Positions 54,924 through 63,017 of a stretch of DNA of 64,000 nucleotides are shown in pieces. The position numbers were made by a program, and so were the translations under genes. Source of the stretch: DATFQI01 sp963831105 (GTDB lineage: Bacteria; Actinomycetota; Thermoleophilia; Solirubrobacterales; Solirubrobacteraceae); contig CAWHOS010000008.1 in assembly GCA_963831105.1 (NCBI GenBank), positions 248,001 to 312,000 of the forward strand, in the 5' to 3' direction. Each line of letters begins with the position of its first letter. Positions within the stretch are counted from its first letter, which is position 1. The notes below the pieces were generated by a model that searched no databases, was not told the DNA's origin, and was given only the letters and a program-made list of their open reading frames with translations.

Positions 54924-55274
54924 TCATCCCGGGAGCTCCGCGTCGCGCTCGGCGACCATGTCGTCGGAGTCCAGGCCCGGGACGAGGATCGGGATCCGCA
55001 CGCGCACGATCGCGCGCTCGCCCTCCATGCGGATCTTGGAGCCGTCGCGCAGGCCCTGCGAGAGCGCCTCGCGGCCGGCCTTGACGGCGTTGCCGCCGCG
55101 GCCGTCGACGCGGCTGGCCGTGCGCGCGGCGTTCGAAGCCTGGCTGAAGGCCCACGTCACGAGCATCAGCTGCCAGACGAACAGCGCCGCCAGCAGCAGC
55201 CACGTGAGCACGCCGGCGAACTCGACGCTGGCCTGGCCGCGCTGGTCGCGGTGGACGAGCGAGAGCCGCCTCAC
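54924..55274 (-). CDS. tadE: TadE-like minor pseudopilin
   Basis: 116 aa. Short basic leader DQRG, then prepilin motif G/QASVEFAGVL and hydrophobic stalk TWLLLAALFVWQLMLV; the rest is a small extracytoplasmic domain. GTG 55274 overlaps the stop of the CpaE-TadE fusion gene. It probably incorporates in or primes the Tad pilus after peptidase processing. Confidence 0.85.
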   Translation of the reverse strand: MRRLSLVHRDQRGQASVEFAGVLTWLLLAALFVWQLMLVTWAFSQASNAARTASRVDGRGGNAVKAGREALSQGLRDGSKIRMEGERAIVRVRIPILVPGLDSDDMVAERDAELPG

Positions 55275-56869
55275 AGCCCGCCCCTCTGGGAGGCCGGCAG
55301 CGGCTCGTCCTCGATCACGGTCCCGGCCGAGGAGGTGATCTTGACATTGGTCTTCAGCGACGGCATCAGGACGGGCACCTTGAGCCGCACGCGCACGATG
55401 TGATCCTCGGGACGGTCGACCTTGGCCCCCTTGCGCCACGACTTCGGCAGGTCCTCCATCGCCACGTCGGCGTACGGGCGGTCGGTCTTGGTGTCCGTCG
55501 TGTCGGTCGCCAGCTCGCGCGAGCCCTCGCGCGCGGCGTGGCCGGCGAGCATGAACGTGTAGCCCACGAGGCCGATCTGCCACAGCAGCAGCACGACGAT
55601 CAGCAGCAGCGGCAGGATGCCGGCGAACTCCACGGAGGTCTGGCCGCGCTCGCCGGACAGCCGGGCCAGCAGGCCGCGCGACTCGCCGTCGGAGACCGCG
55701 GGGTCCTCGGGGGCCGGCAGCGCCTCGAGCTCGTTCGCGAGCGCCTCGAAGCTCCCGCGCAGCTTCTGGTCCTCCAGGCGCGCCGGCGAGCCCGTGTTCA
55801 CGGACGCCTCGAGCGCGGCGAAGTCGGCCGGGATCGTCGTCTCGGCGAGCTTGCCGCCGACGACCTTGCGCGCCAGGTCGGGCTGGACCTCGCGCTTGCG
55901 CGAGGCCTGGTTGAGCAGCACGAGCGTGTCCTGGTCGTCCTCGCGCACCTGCAGCCGCCGCCACAGGTCGCGCAGGCGCCGCACGCCGCGCAGGGCGACG
56001 ACGTCCGGCGTGGAGACGATCACGACCTTGGAGGCCATCTCGGCGCCGATCGCGCTCGCCTCGGAGACCGTCGAGCCGAGGTCGACGACGGTCAGGGCGT
56101 GGCGGGCGCGGACCGCGCCGAGCACGTTGCGCGCGACGGTCGAGTCGACCTCCTCGGCGCGCTCGCCCTCGTCGGGGGCGAGCAGCAGCCGCACGCCCTC
56201 GCGGTGCGTGAACAGCGTCTCCTGCAGATGGCGGACCGAGATCTCGTCGGCGACCTCGACGAGATCGACGACGCTGCGCCGGTACGGCGTGTCCATGTAC
56301 GCGCGCACATCGCCCTTCTGGAGGTCGAAGTCGACCAGGCACACGGGCCGCCCGGGCGCGCTGCGCGCCGCGGCGAGCGCGAGGTGGATCGCGACCGTGG
56401 TCGTGCCGACGCCGCCCTTGGCGCCCGCCACCGCGATCAGGTTGCCAGCGAGCGCGCCGACGGCGGTCTCCTCGCCCGAGACCCGCTCGCGCAGCGCCCG
56501 CGACCACTGGGCGGCGGCGCGCGCGCTGGACTCGAGCTGCTCGAGCGAGAGCGGCAGCGTGACGACGTCGCGGATGCCGGTCTGCATCGCCGCGCGCATC
56601 AGCTCGGGCGCCGGGTCCGCCGCGAGCAGGACCATCCCGACCTCGGGGAACGTGCTGGCGATCTCGCGGGCGAGATCCATCACCGGGACGGTGCCGAGCG
56701 CGTCGTGCAGGGCGACCACGTCGACGTCGAGCCGGCGCAGGGCGCGCGCGAGCTCCTCGGGCTCCGAGACCCGCTCGACGACCTCGAGCTCCTCGCTCTC
56801 GGACGCGAGCGCCGCCGCCGCCCCGGCCAGGTCGGCGTCGCCGATCGCGATCAGCAGCCGCTGGCTCAC
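55271..56869 (-). CDS. CpaE-like ATPase fused to a TadE-like pseudopilin
   Basis: 532 aa. Residues 1-130 are a receiver-like N-domain without clear phospho-Asp; 140-385 are a MinD/CpaE ATPase (AVAGAKGGVGTTTVAIHLAL with Lys151, CLVDFDLQKGD, LTVVDLGSTVSEASAI). The frame then continues without stop into residues 399-532, a TadE-like segment with motif ERG/QTSVEFAGILPLLL and membrane stalk. CpaE positions the Tad machine; TadE is a minor pilin, normally separate. No start codon with ribosome binding site lies at the junction, so a true fusion is likely. GTGA overlaps at both ends. Confidence 0.85.
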   Translation of the reverse strand: MSQRLLIAIGDADLAGAAAALASESEELEVVERVSEPEELARALRRLDVDVVALHDALGTVPVMDLAREIASTFPEVGMVLLAADPAPELMRAAMQTGIRDVVTLPLSLEQLESSARAAAQWSRALRERVSGEETAVGALAGNLIAVAGAKGGVGTTTVAIHLALAAARSAPGRPVCLVDFDLQKGDVRAYMDTPYRRSVVDLVEVADEISVRHLQETLFTHREGVRLLLAPDEGERAEEVDSTVARNVLGAVRARHALTVVDLGSTVSEASAIGAEMASKVVIVSTPDVVALRGVRRLRDLWRRLQVREDDQDTLVLLNQASRKREVQPDLARKVVGGKLAETTIPADFAALEASVNTGSPARLEDQKLRGSFEALANELEALPAPEDPAVSDGESRGLLARLSGERGQTSVEFAGILPLLLIVVLLLWQIGLVGYTFMLAGHAAREGSRELATDTTDTKTDRPYADVAMEDLPKSWRKGAKVDRPEDHIVRVRLKVPVLMPSLKTNVKITSSAGTVIEDEPLPASQRGGL

Positions 56870-57588
56870 TGCCCCTGGCTCTTGGTCGGGCGGCGGTACA
56901 CGCGCTCCTTCTTCTTGAGCTCGGACTCCTCGCCGGGCCGCAGCAGCGCGAGCCGCACCTCGGCGGCGAACGACTCCGCGTAGGTGACGGTCAGGGCCTC
57001 CTTGGGGTTCAGCGCGAACGTGACCGGGACGACCGTGTCCGGGTCGGCGGCCTGGTCCTGCACCGCGTTGCCGCCCTTGAGCTCGGGCTGGCCGACGTCG
57101 ATGATCCGCGCGCCCGGCACGACGACGTTGGACTCGGGCGGGATGCCCTGCTGGTCGTTGCCGCCGAAGGTGGCGACGATGTCGACGATCGAGCCCGGGT
57201 CGATCTTGCCCGCCACGCCCGTCTCGGCGTCGACGAGGATCGCGATCTCGCGCTCGCCCGTCGCCAGCTCGGGCGGCGAGCCGATCATGCCCTCCTGCAG
57301 GACGCTGCCCGTCGGGAGGTCGGTCAGCGCGACCTGGCCGATCAGCCGCGCGCGGTCGCGCAGCACCGTCTTCGGCGCCCATTGGCGCGGCATCTCCGTC
57401 GTCCTGACCATGTCGTCCGTGATCGACTTGTCCTTCTCCGCCGGCCTCGCGAGGGTGAGGACCTCGATCTTGGGATCCACCTCCGCGCGGACGTCCGCCA
57501 CGTACCCCGCCACGAGCACGAACACGCCGAGGAGCCCCAGAGCGGACAGGGTGAGCAGGAGGATTCCGCGTCGCTGCCTTGGGTTCAT
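56866..57588 (-). CDS. cpaB: Tad pilus assembly protein CpaB/RcpC
   Basis: 240 aa. N-terminal helix (GILLLTLSALGLLGVFVLVA), SAF-type domain (TVLRDRARLIGQVALTDLPT), then the RcpC domain (GSIVDIVATFGGND, ARIIDVGQPELKGG, TFALNPKEALTVTYAES). In diderms CpaB works with the secretin; in this monoderm lineage it is retained without one. First gene of the pilus operon. Confidence 0.88.
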   Translation of the reverse strand: MNPRQRRGILLLTLSALGLLGVFVLVAGYVADVRAEVDPKIEVLTLARPAEKDKSITDDMVRTTEMPRQWAPKTVLRDRARLIGQVALTDLPTGSVLQEGMIGSPPELATGEREIAILVDAETGVAGKIDPGSIVDIVATFGGNDQQGIPPESNVVVPGARIIDVGQPELKGGNAVQDQAADPDTVVPVTFALNPKEALTVTYAESFAAEVRLALLRPGEESELKKKERVYRRPTKSQGQ

Positions 57589-57595
57589 GTCCGAC

Positions 57596-57708
57596 AAGTT
57601 ACGACGCGAGGCCGGGCCCAAGGGAGTCCCAAGCGAATGTTGAGACCCGGTCCCGGCGTGCAGATGGGACCCCCGGCCCATGCGCCTGGGACCCCCCGCG
57701 CCTACCGT
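57596..57708. promoter_or_regulatory. divergent pilus promoter region with repeated TGGGACCCCC
   Basis: Minus strand: TAACTT (57601-57596) seven bases before the cpaB ATG, a leaderless-type -10. Plus strand: TACCGT (57703-57708) before the TadG-like gene. Between them are GTTGAGACCCGG (57639-57650) and TGGGACCCCC at 57665-57674 and 57687-57696, 22 bases apart (two helical turns). The same words occur by the pilin promoter. Confidence 0.45.
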
Positions 57709-57719
57709 TCGGTGCCTTG

Positions 57720-59072
57720 ATGCGCGACGGGGAACGCGGACAGATCCTGCCGGGCCTGCTGGTCGTGATGCTGGCCCTGCTCGCTGTCGGCGTCCTGATG
57801 TTCCAGGTCGGCAAGGCCGCGGTGCTGCGGGCGGACGCGCAGACCGCCGCCGACGCCGCCGCACTCGCCGGTGCGGAGGAGATCAAGCGGCAGCTGATGG
57901 CGCAGTGGGCGACCACCGGCACGACGCAGCTGCCGGTCAACGAGGTGCTGGTGCGCGCCCGGATGACCGAGTACGCGGAGAAGAACGACGCGACGCTGAT
58001 CCAGTCCTCGGTCGTCATCCAGGGCGTCGACGTCAAGGCGGCCGTCACCACCGACGACGACCTCGGCGAGGGCGCGAAGGACATCGGCGAGGAGGACGCC
58101 GAGGGCGAGGCGCACGCCCGGGCGCGGATCGAGCTGACGCCCGTGCTCGGCGTCGGCGGCTCGATCGGGCCGGTGCCGGGCGGCGGGGGCGGCAGCACCG
58201 GGCCCGTGCCCAAGATCTCCGGCAAGGAGTGGAAGGAGATCGAGGAGAAGATCGGCAAGGGCGCCCCGACCTGCGACGACATGGTCGCGCTCGGCCGCTT
58301 CCTCCAGGAGCAGGGCTTCGTCGTCGGCGAGAACGCCGCCTTCGGCCCCGTCGGCCGCCACGACCCGCAGGGCTACCACTACAAGTGCGGCAACCGCGGC
58401 GCGATCGACGTCAACTTCGGCCCGCCCGGCGACCTCGTCAAGCCCGAGACCGACGCGGTCGACCCGATCATCGCCCCGCTGCGCGAGCTCGGCTTCCGCA
58501 CGATCTGGCGCGCGTCGGGCCACTACAACCACCTGCACGTCGACGTCTCGAACTCCGGCCCGATCGGCGCGGGCTCCGGCGGCGCCGACGGCGGCTTCGC
58601 CGGCCCGCTCGAGGACGTGCTGATGGAGGTGCGCCTGATCGACTGGGACGCGCCCACGGCTCCGTTCTTCGGCTTCGGCGGCGTCAGCGGCGGCTACTTC
58701 GGCGGCCCGCCCGACCCGAAGGCGGCGCGCGCGATCTGCAGCGTCGCGCGTGATCTCGGCGCCTCCGACAAGGTGCTGCTGGCGGCCTACGAGGCGGCGA
58801 TCGTCGAGTCCGGCGTGCACAGCCTGCCCTACGGCGACCTCGACTCGATCGGGCTCTTCCAGCAGCGCGACTCGTGGGGCAGCTACGCCCAGCGGATGGA
58901 CCCCGTGTGGGCCTCGCGCCAGTTCATCTCGCGGGCGATCCGCCAGGACCGGCCGTGGATGACCCCGGGGCAGCTCGCCCAGGACGTGCAGGTCTCCGCC
59001 TTCCCCGAGCGCTACGACCAGCGCCGCGGGCAGGCGCTCTCGCTGATCGCGACCTACTGCAGCAAGGGATGA
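57720..59072 (+). CDS. TadG-like anchored protein with M15-like peptidase and lysozyme-like modules
   Basis: 450 aa. Residues 1-52 are a TadE/G-like anchor: ERGQILPGLLVVMLALLAVG stalk then LRADAQTAADAAALAGAEE. After a charged and Gly-rich linker, residues 180-280 resemble an M15-type peptidase: His220 (YHYKCG), Asp230 (GAIDVNFG), and HYNHLHVDVS with His271/His273. Residues 335-450 resemble a transglycosylase/lysozyme-like domain with candidate Glu363 (AAIVESGVHS) and SIGLFQQRDSWG. Both would act on peptidoglycan outside the membrane. ATG 57720 is used; TTG 57717 is possible. Divergent from cpaB. Confidence 0.75.
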   Translation: MRDGERGQILPGLLVVMLALLAVGVLMFQVGKAAVLRADAQTAADAAALAGAEEIKRQLMAQWATTGTTQLPVNEVLVRARMTEYAEKNDATLIQSSVVIQGVDVKAAVTTDDDLGEGAKDIGEEDAEGEAHARARIELTPVLGVGGSIGPVPGGGGGSTGPVPKISGKEWKEIEEKIGKGAPTCDDMVALGRFLQEQGFVVGENAAFGPVGRHDPQGYHYKCGNRGAIDVNFGPPGDLVKPETDAVDPIIAPLRELGFRTIWRASGHYNHLHVDVSNSGPIGAGSGGADGGFAGPLEDVLMEVRLIDWDAPTAPFFGFGGVSGGYFGGPPDPKAARAICSVARDLGASDKVLLAAYEAAIVESGVHSLPYGDLDSIGLFQQRDSWGSYAQRMDPVWASRQFISRAIRQDRPWMTPGQLAQDVQVSAFPERYDQRRGQALSLIATYCSKG

Positions 59073-59587
59073 GGGTCGCGGTGATCATCCTCGCGCTGGC
59101 GCTGGCCCTCGGCGGCTGCGGCGCCGCCGACGAGCAGCCGCGGACGGCCGCGGCGCCGGCCGTCCCGAAGGGCGACTGGGGCCCCGAGCAGCCCGGCAGC
59201 GGCGAGCGCGCGCGGCCCGTCGCGCCGCCGCGCAAGAAGCCGGCCGCCGCGGTCGCGCAGCAGCTCGAGGCCGGCGCGGTCGGCGTGGTCGGCGTCGAGG
59301 GCGCGATCGGCGTCAAGCCGTCGTCGCTCGAGGTCTCCGCGGACGGCACGCTCGAGGACCTGCGCTGGGAGCGCTGGGACTCCGGCGGCGCCGAGGGCAG
59401 CGGGACGCTGAAGGTGCGCGACTGCGACCCGAGCTGCGCCTCCGGCGGCAAGGACGCCTACCCGGCCACGGTCCGCCTCTCGGCGCCGCGGCTGTGCGGG
59501 CCCGCGACCTACTTCGACCGCGCGCGCGTCGAGCTCGACGCGGGCGACACGCCCACTCCGGCCACCTACGTGCGGGCGCCGTGCTGA
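59069..59587 (+). CDS. putative lipoprotein
   Basis: 172 aa with lipoprotein signal and lipobox LALGGC (Cys17-18 region), a Pro/Ala/Lys linker and a small C-terminal domain with three Cys (VRDCDPSCASGG, RLCGPAT, RAPC). ATGA overlap with the hydrolase gene implies co-expression. No family recognised. Confidence 0.65.
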   Translation: MRVAVIILALALALGGCGAADEQPRTAAAPAVPKGDWGPEQPGSGERARPVAPPRKKPAAAVAQQLEAGAVGVVGVEGAIGVKPSSLEVSADGTLEDLRWERWDSGGAEGSGTLKVRDCDPSCASGGKDAYPATVRLSAPRLCGPATYFDRARVELDAGDTPTPATYVRAPC

Positions 59588-60457
59588 TCGTCCTGAGCAG
59601 CCACCGGAGCGGCGGCCGCGCTCCGGCGCGGCGGGTCGTCCGCGGTGCCCGCAGACCGGGCACGGCGAGCGGGCGATCAGCTCGCGGCACCAGCGGCACG
59701 TCCAGGGGTCGGCGGCCTCCACGAGCTCGGCGGCCAGCCGCTGCACGTCGACCGGGTACGCGACGCTCTCGACCAGCTTGCCGGTGCCCCACCACGACGG
59801 GCCGTTGGGCGTCGGCTCCACGGGCCGGACCTCGAGCCCGCCGAGCGCCGCGTTGACGGTGTGCACCCACGCGACGTTGCCGCCGTGGTCGCTGACGGCC
59901 AGGCGCGAGGGGCGCTCGATCCGCGGGAGCGGGACGCCGGCGCCGTCGCGGCCGAGCTTGTGCACGGACGGCTCGGGATAGGACGAGACGCCGAACGCGC
60001 TGCCCGGGCTGAGCGAGGCGACGTGCTGGCCGATCGACGGCGCGGGCACGCTGAGGCCGCTGACGCTGCCCAGCCACGTGAAGACGTGCAGCTCGGCCTC
60101 GAGCTCCGGCAGGAGCGAGACGAGCACGCCGCGCGAGGGCAGGTGCGGCGCGACCGCCGACGCGAGCGAGGCGAGCACCGAGGCGGCGAGCGGGGGCAGC
60201 GGGGTCTCGTGGATCGTCAGCCGCTCGTCGTCGAGCGCCGACTCCACCATCTGCAGCCGCAGCAGGCCGTCGCCCTTGAGCCACTGGGGCACGATCGCGA
60301 GCACGTGGCCGCCCGCCTCGGCACCGGAGCGGACGGCTTCGACGAGCGTCTCGCCCTGCTCCTGAGTAGGTGGCTCGAGGAACGCGTCGATGCGTCCTTC
60401 GGTGTCGACGAGCCGCTCCGGCTTCAGGCCGAGCACCAGAATCGTCGGCTGTTGCAT
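59566..60457 (-). CDS. uncharacterised protein with C-terminal zinc ribbon (probable frameshift near its end)
   Basis: About 296 aa, mostly one alpha/beta domain (TILVLGLKPERLVDTEGRID, HVLAIVPQWLKGDGLLRLQM, VLVSLLPELEAELHVFTWLG), then CRWCRELIARSPCPVCGHRG, a two-knuckle zinc ribbon. In the raw frame it continues through the whole convergent lipoprotein gene; removing one base near 59600-59640 ends it at TAG 59568-59566. No homologue recognised. Divergent from an Ala-rich membrane protein in the pilus neighbourhood. Confidence 0.55.
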
Positions 60458-60574
60458 GTTCCGGCGCGAACCCGTCGAGGTCTGATCCTGGTCTCCGGCG
60501 GGCACAAGTGCCACCATAGAGACGGAGGCAAGGGCAGGCGTGCGCCGGCGCCCACGCCGCAGTAGGGGAGCGAT

Positions 60575-61718
60575 ATGGAGATCGTCGTCGTCACAGGGGT
60601 TCTGGCAATGGCAGCGCTGACGCTGCTCAGCTTGCGTGCGCGCAGGTCGCGCGGCAGCGTCCGCAGCAGCGCGCGCCAGTGGAACGGCAGCGCCGGCGCG
60701 CGCCGTGCGCGCTCGGCCCGCTCCACCGCGGTCGCGGCGGCCGCCCCGGGCGGCGCCGTGGCCTACACGTCGATGGCCGCCGTCGGCGGCGGCGTGGCGG
60801 TCCAGGGGGCGCGCGCGGGCGGAATCCGCGAGGCCGACCTCGACGACTGGGACGACGACATCGGCTGGTCCGACGACCTCGGCGACACGCACCCCGAGCC
60901 GGCTGCCCCCGTCGCCGCCGAGGCGGCCACGGCGCCGCTCCCGGAGGCGCCCGCGCCGGTCGCCGAGCCGGACCCCGAGCCCGCGCCCGTCGCGCCGTAC
61001 TCGCTTCACGCCGCTCCGGCCGCTCCCGCCGAGGAGCCCGCCTGGGACGACGACCTGGCCGACGAGCCCGCGCGCGCCCCGCTGCCCGACGGCGCCGGCA
61101 CCCCGCACCCGACCGCGCGCGGCGCGGCCGCCTTCGGCGCCTCGCAGGCCACGCCGCCGGCGCCGAAGCCCAAGCGCGGCGCCGCGCTGCGCAGCCCCGT
61201 CGTGATGGTCGCCGTCTACGCGGTCACCGGGATCGCGCTCGTGGTGCTCGCCGTCTCGCTGCTCTCCGGCGGCCTGTCGCCGTCGCCGTCGAAGAAGACC
61301 GAGCGCACGGCCCAGAAGACCACACCCACCCCCGTCGCCGACGGCATCGGCCGCGGACGCCGCCGCCGAGCGCGCCGCCGCCGCCGCGGCCGAGCGCCGC
61401 GCGTTCGAGCGCGGCAAGCGGGCGGCCGCCGCCCAGCAGGCCAAGGCCGCCCGCGTGGCGCGCGAGCGCCGTCGCGTCGCCGCGGCGCGCCGCCGTGCCG
61501 CCGCGAAGCGCCGCGCCACGGCGCGGGCCCGCCGCCGCGCGTCCGCCCGCCAGGCGAACGCCGCGCCCGGCCGCTCGACGCCCCCGACCTACGCGCCGCC
61601 GGCCCCCGCCCCGTCCACGGGCGGCTCGGGTGGCTCGGGCGGCGGATCCTCCGGCGGCAGCGGCGGCGGCTCCTCCTCCGGTGGCGGCACCGGTGGCTGC
61701 GAGTTCTGCATCGGCTAG
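60575..61718 (+). CDS. Ala/Pro/Arg-rich single-pass membrane protein (one apparent frameshift)
   Basis: About 380 aa. N-terminal hydrophobic start (VVVTGVLAMAALTLLSL), acidic Pro/Ala disorder with WDDDIGWSDD and WDDDLADEP repeats, a central membrane helix (VVMVAVYAVTGIALVVLAVS), then, after one surplus base near 61350, an Arg/Ala helix (AAAAQQAKAARVARERRRVA and more) and a Gly/Ser tail ending GGCEFCIG. AGGGGAG ribosome binding site. The basic coil resembles wall- or DNA-binding tails; the terminal Cys pair is unexplained. 1144 nt = 3n+1. Confidence 0.6.
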
Positions 61719-62046
61719 CTGCGAGCGCCTCGACGCCCTGCCCGGCCGGGACCTCCCCGGCGGGCTCCGGGTCGCCGAGGCGCACACCCGCGCCGCCCGC
61801 CTGAAGGGCCTCGCGAAGCTCGACGCGATGCCGCAGACGGCCGCGCTGCACATCCCGAAGTGCTGGTCCGTGCACACCTTCACGATGCGCTTCCCGCTCG
61901 ACCTGATCTGGCTCGCCCGCGACGGCTCGGTCGTCCGCGTCGACGAGAACGTCCCCCCGCGGAGGCTGCGGACCTGCGTCCGCGCGCGGTCGGTCGTGGA
62001 GTGCAACGCGGGCACCGCGCGCTCCTTCGTGGACGCCGGGCTCTGA
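61693..62046 (+). CDS. DUF192 family protein
   Basis: 117 aa from GTG 61693, overlapping the previous gene by 26 bases. AEAHTRAARLKGLAKLDAMP, LHIPKCWSVHTFTMRFPLDL and VECNAGTARSFVDAGL are the DUF192 signature (conserved ...HTFGMRFPLDVVFLD...). These small beta-barrels are often beside Tad/Flp or type-II secretion genes in Actinobacteria. Molecular function unknown. Confidence 0.78.
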   Translation: MAASSASASCERLDALPGRDLPGGLRVAEAHTRAARLKGLAKLDAMPQTAALHIPKCWSVHTFTMRFPLDLIWLARDGSVVRVDENVPPRRLRTCVRARSVVECNAGTARSFVDAGL

Positions 62047-62069
62047 GCTGCGCCGCGCCCTGCCGGGCT

Positions 62070-62202
62070 CGAACTGCGGCTGGGTAAGGGAGCGAGGGAG
62101 CCCACCGCGAGGTTGAACCCGGAGTTGTTCGGCCTGAGGCTGAACAACTCCGGACTCGACGATCCCGCGGGCGCTCCCCCACCCCTACCCAGCCGCCGTT
62201 CG
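62070..62202. repeat. intergenic palindromic element, copy D (between convergent genes)
   Basis: Outer arms CGAACTGCGGCTGGGTAAGG (62070 on) and, on the other side, CTACCCAGCCGCCGTTCGCC (to about 62203) are complementary. The centre is a perfect 12-bp hairpin, CCGGAGTTGTTC (62119-62130) with GAACAACTCCGG (62142-62153), around GGCCTGAGGCT. The right end stops 3-4 bases before the next minus-strand stop codon. The gap 62047-62207 holds no gene. Confidence 0.8.
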
Positions 62203-62207
62203 CCTCG

Positions 62208-63017
62208 CTAGCCGAGCGCGATCGCGGCAGCCCCCGCCACGACCACACACGCCCCCACCACGCGCGTGGCCGGCACCCGCGAGCGCCCGACCACGGCGGC
62301 GCCGACCACCGCCATGACCACGCTCGTCTCGCGCAGCGCGGCCACGGGCGCGGCCTCGGCGCGCTCCAGGGCGGCGAGCGCGAGCACGTAGGCCCCGAAC
62401 ATCCCCACCCCCGCCAGCACGGCCCTGGCCGAAAGCGCCCGGCGCATGGCGGCCGGGCCGACGGCGGCCGAGAACGGCACCGCGGCGACCACCAGCACGA
62501 GCGTCAGGTACGCGATCGGGGCCGCGTGGCGCAGGCCGTGGTCGTCGACGAGCGTGTAGCCGGCGATGCAGGCGCCGACGGCGAGCGCGAGCGCGAGGTC
62601 GGCGCCCTTCCCGCGGGCGAGGCCGCGCACGAGCAGCACGCCCGCCGCGACCGCGAGCACGCCGGCCGCCTGCAGGCCGCTGACCGCCGCGCCGAGCGCG
62701 GCGACCGACACGACGAGCACGATCACGGGCGCCGAGCCGCGGGCCACGGGATAGACGAACGTGAGGTCCGCGCGTGAGTACGCGGTGGCGAGCAGCCCGA
62801 AGTAGACGAGCTCGAGCGCTCCCGACGCGAGCACGTACGGGATCGCCTCGGCCTCGACGTCCCAGGTGAGCGCGGCGACCGGAGCGAACAGCGCGACGCC
62901 GGCGACGAGCATCACCGCGGTCGTCGCGTGCGTGTCCTCGGCGTCCGCGAGCAGGGCGTTCCAGAGCGCGTGCACGGCCGCGGAGCCGAGCACGAGCGCG
63001 AGCGCGGCGGCGCTCAA
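62208..63017 (-). CDS. EamA/DMT-family transporter
   Basis: 269 aa with about nine transmembrane helices in two EamA halves (ALVLGSAAVHALWNALLADA; GGADLALALAVGACIAGYTL-like second half; PVAALRETSVVMAVVGAAVVG). Exports or imports small metabolites by proton/gradient coupling; substrate unknown. TTG 63017 overlaps the upstream dehydrogenase stop as TTGA. Confidence 0.82.
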   Translation of the reverse strand: MSAAALALVLGSAAVHALWNALLADAEDTHATTAVMLVAGVALFAPVAALTWDVEAEAIPYVLASGALELVYFGLLATAYSRADLTFVYPVARGSAPVIVLVVSVAALGAAVSGLQAAGVLAVAAGVLLVRGLARGKGADLALALAVGACIAGYTLVDDHGLRHAAPIAYLTLVLVVAAVPFSAAVGPAAMRRALSARAVLAGVGMFGAYVLALAALERAEAAPVAALRETSVVMAVVGAAVVGRSRVPATRVVGACVVVAGAAAIALG

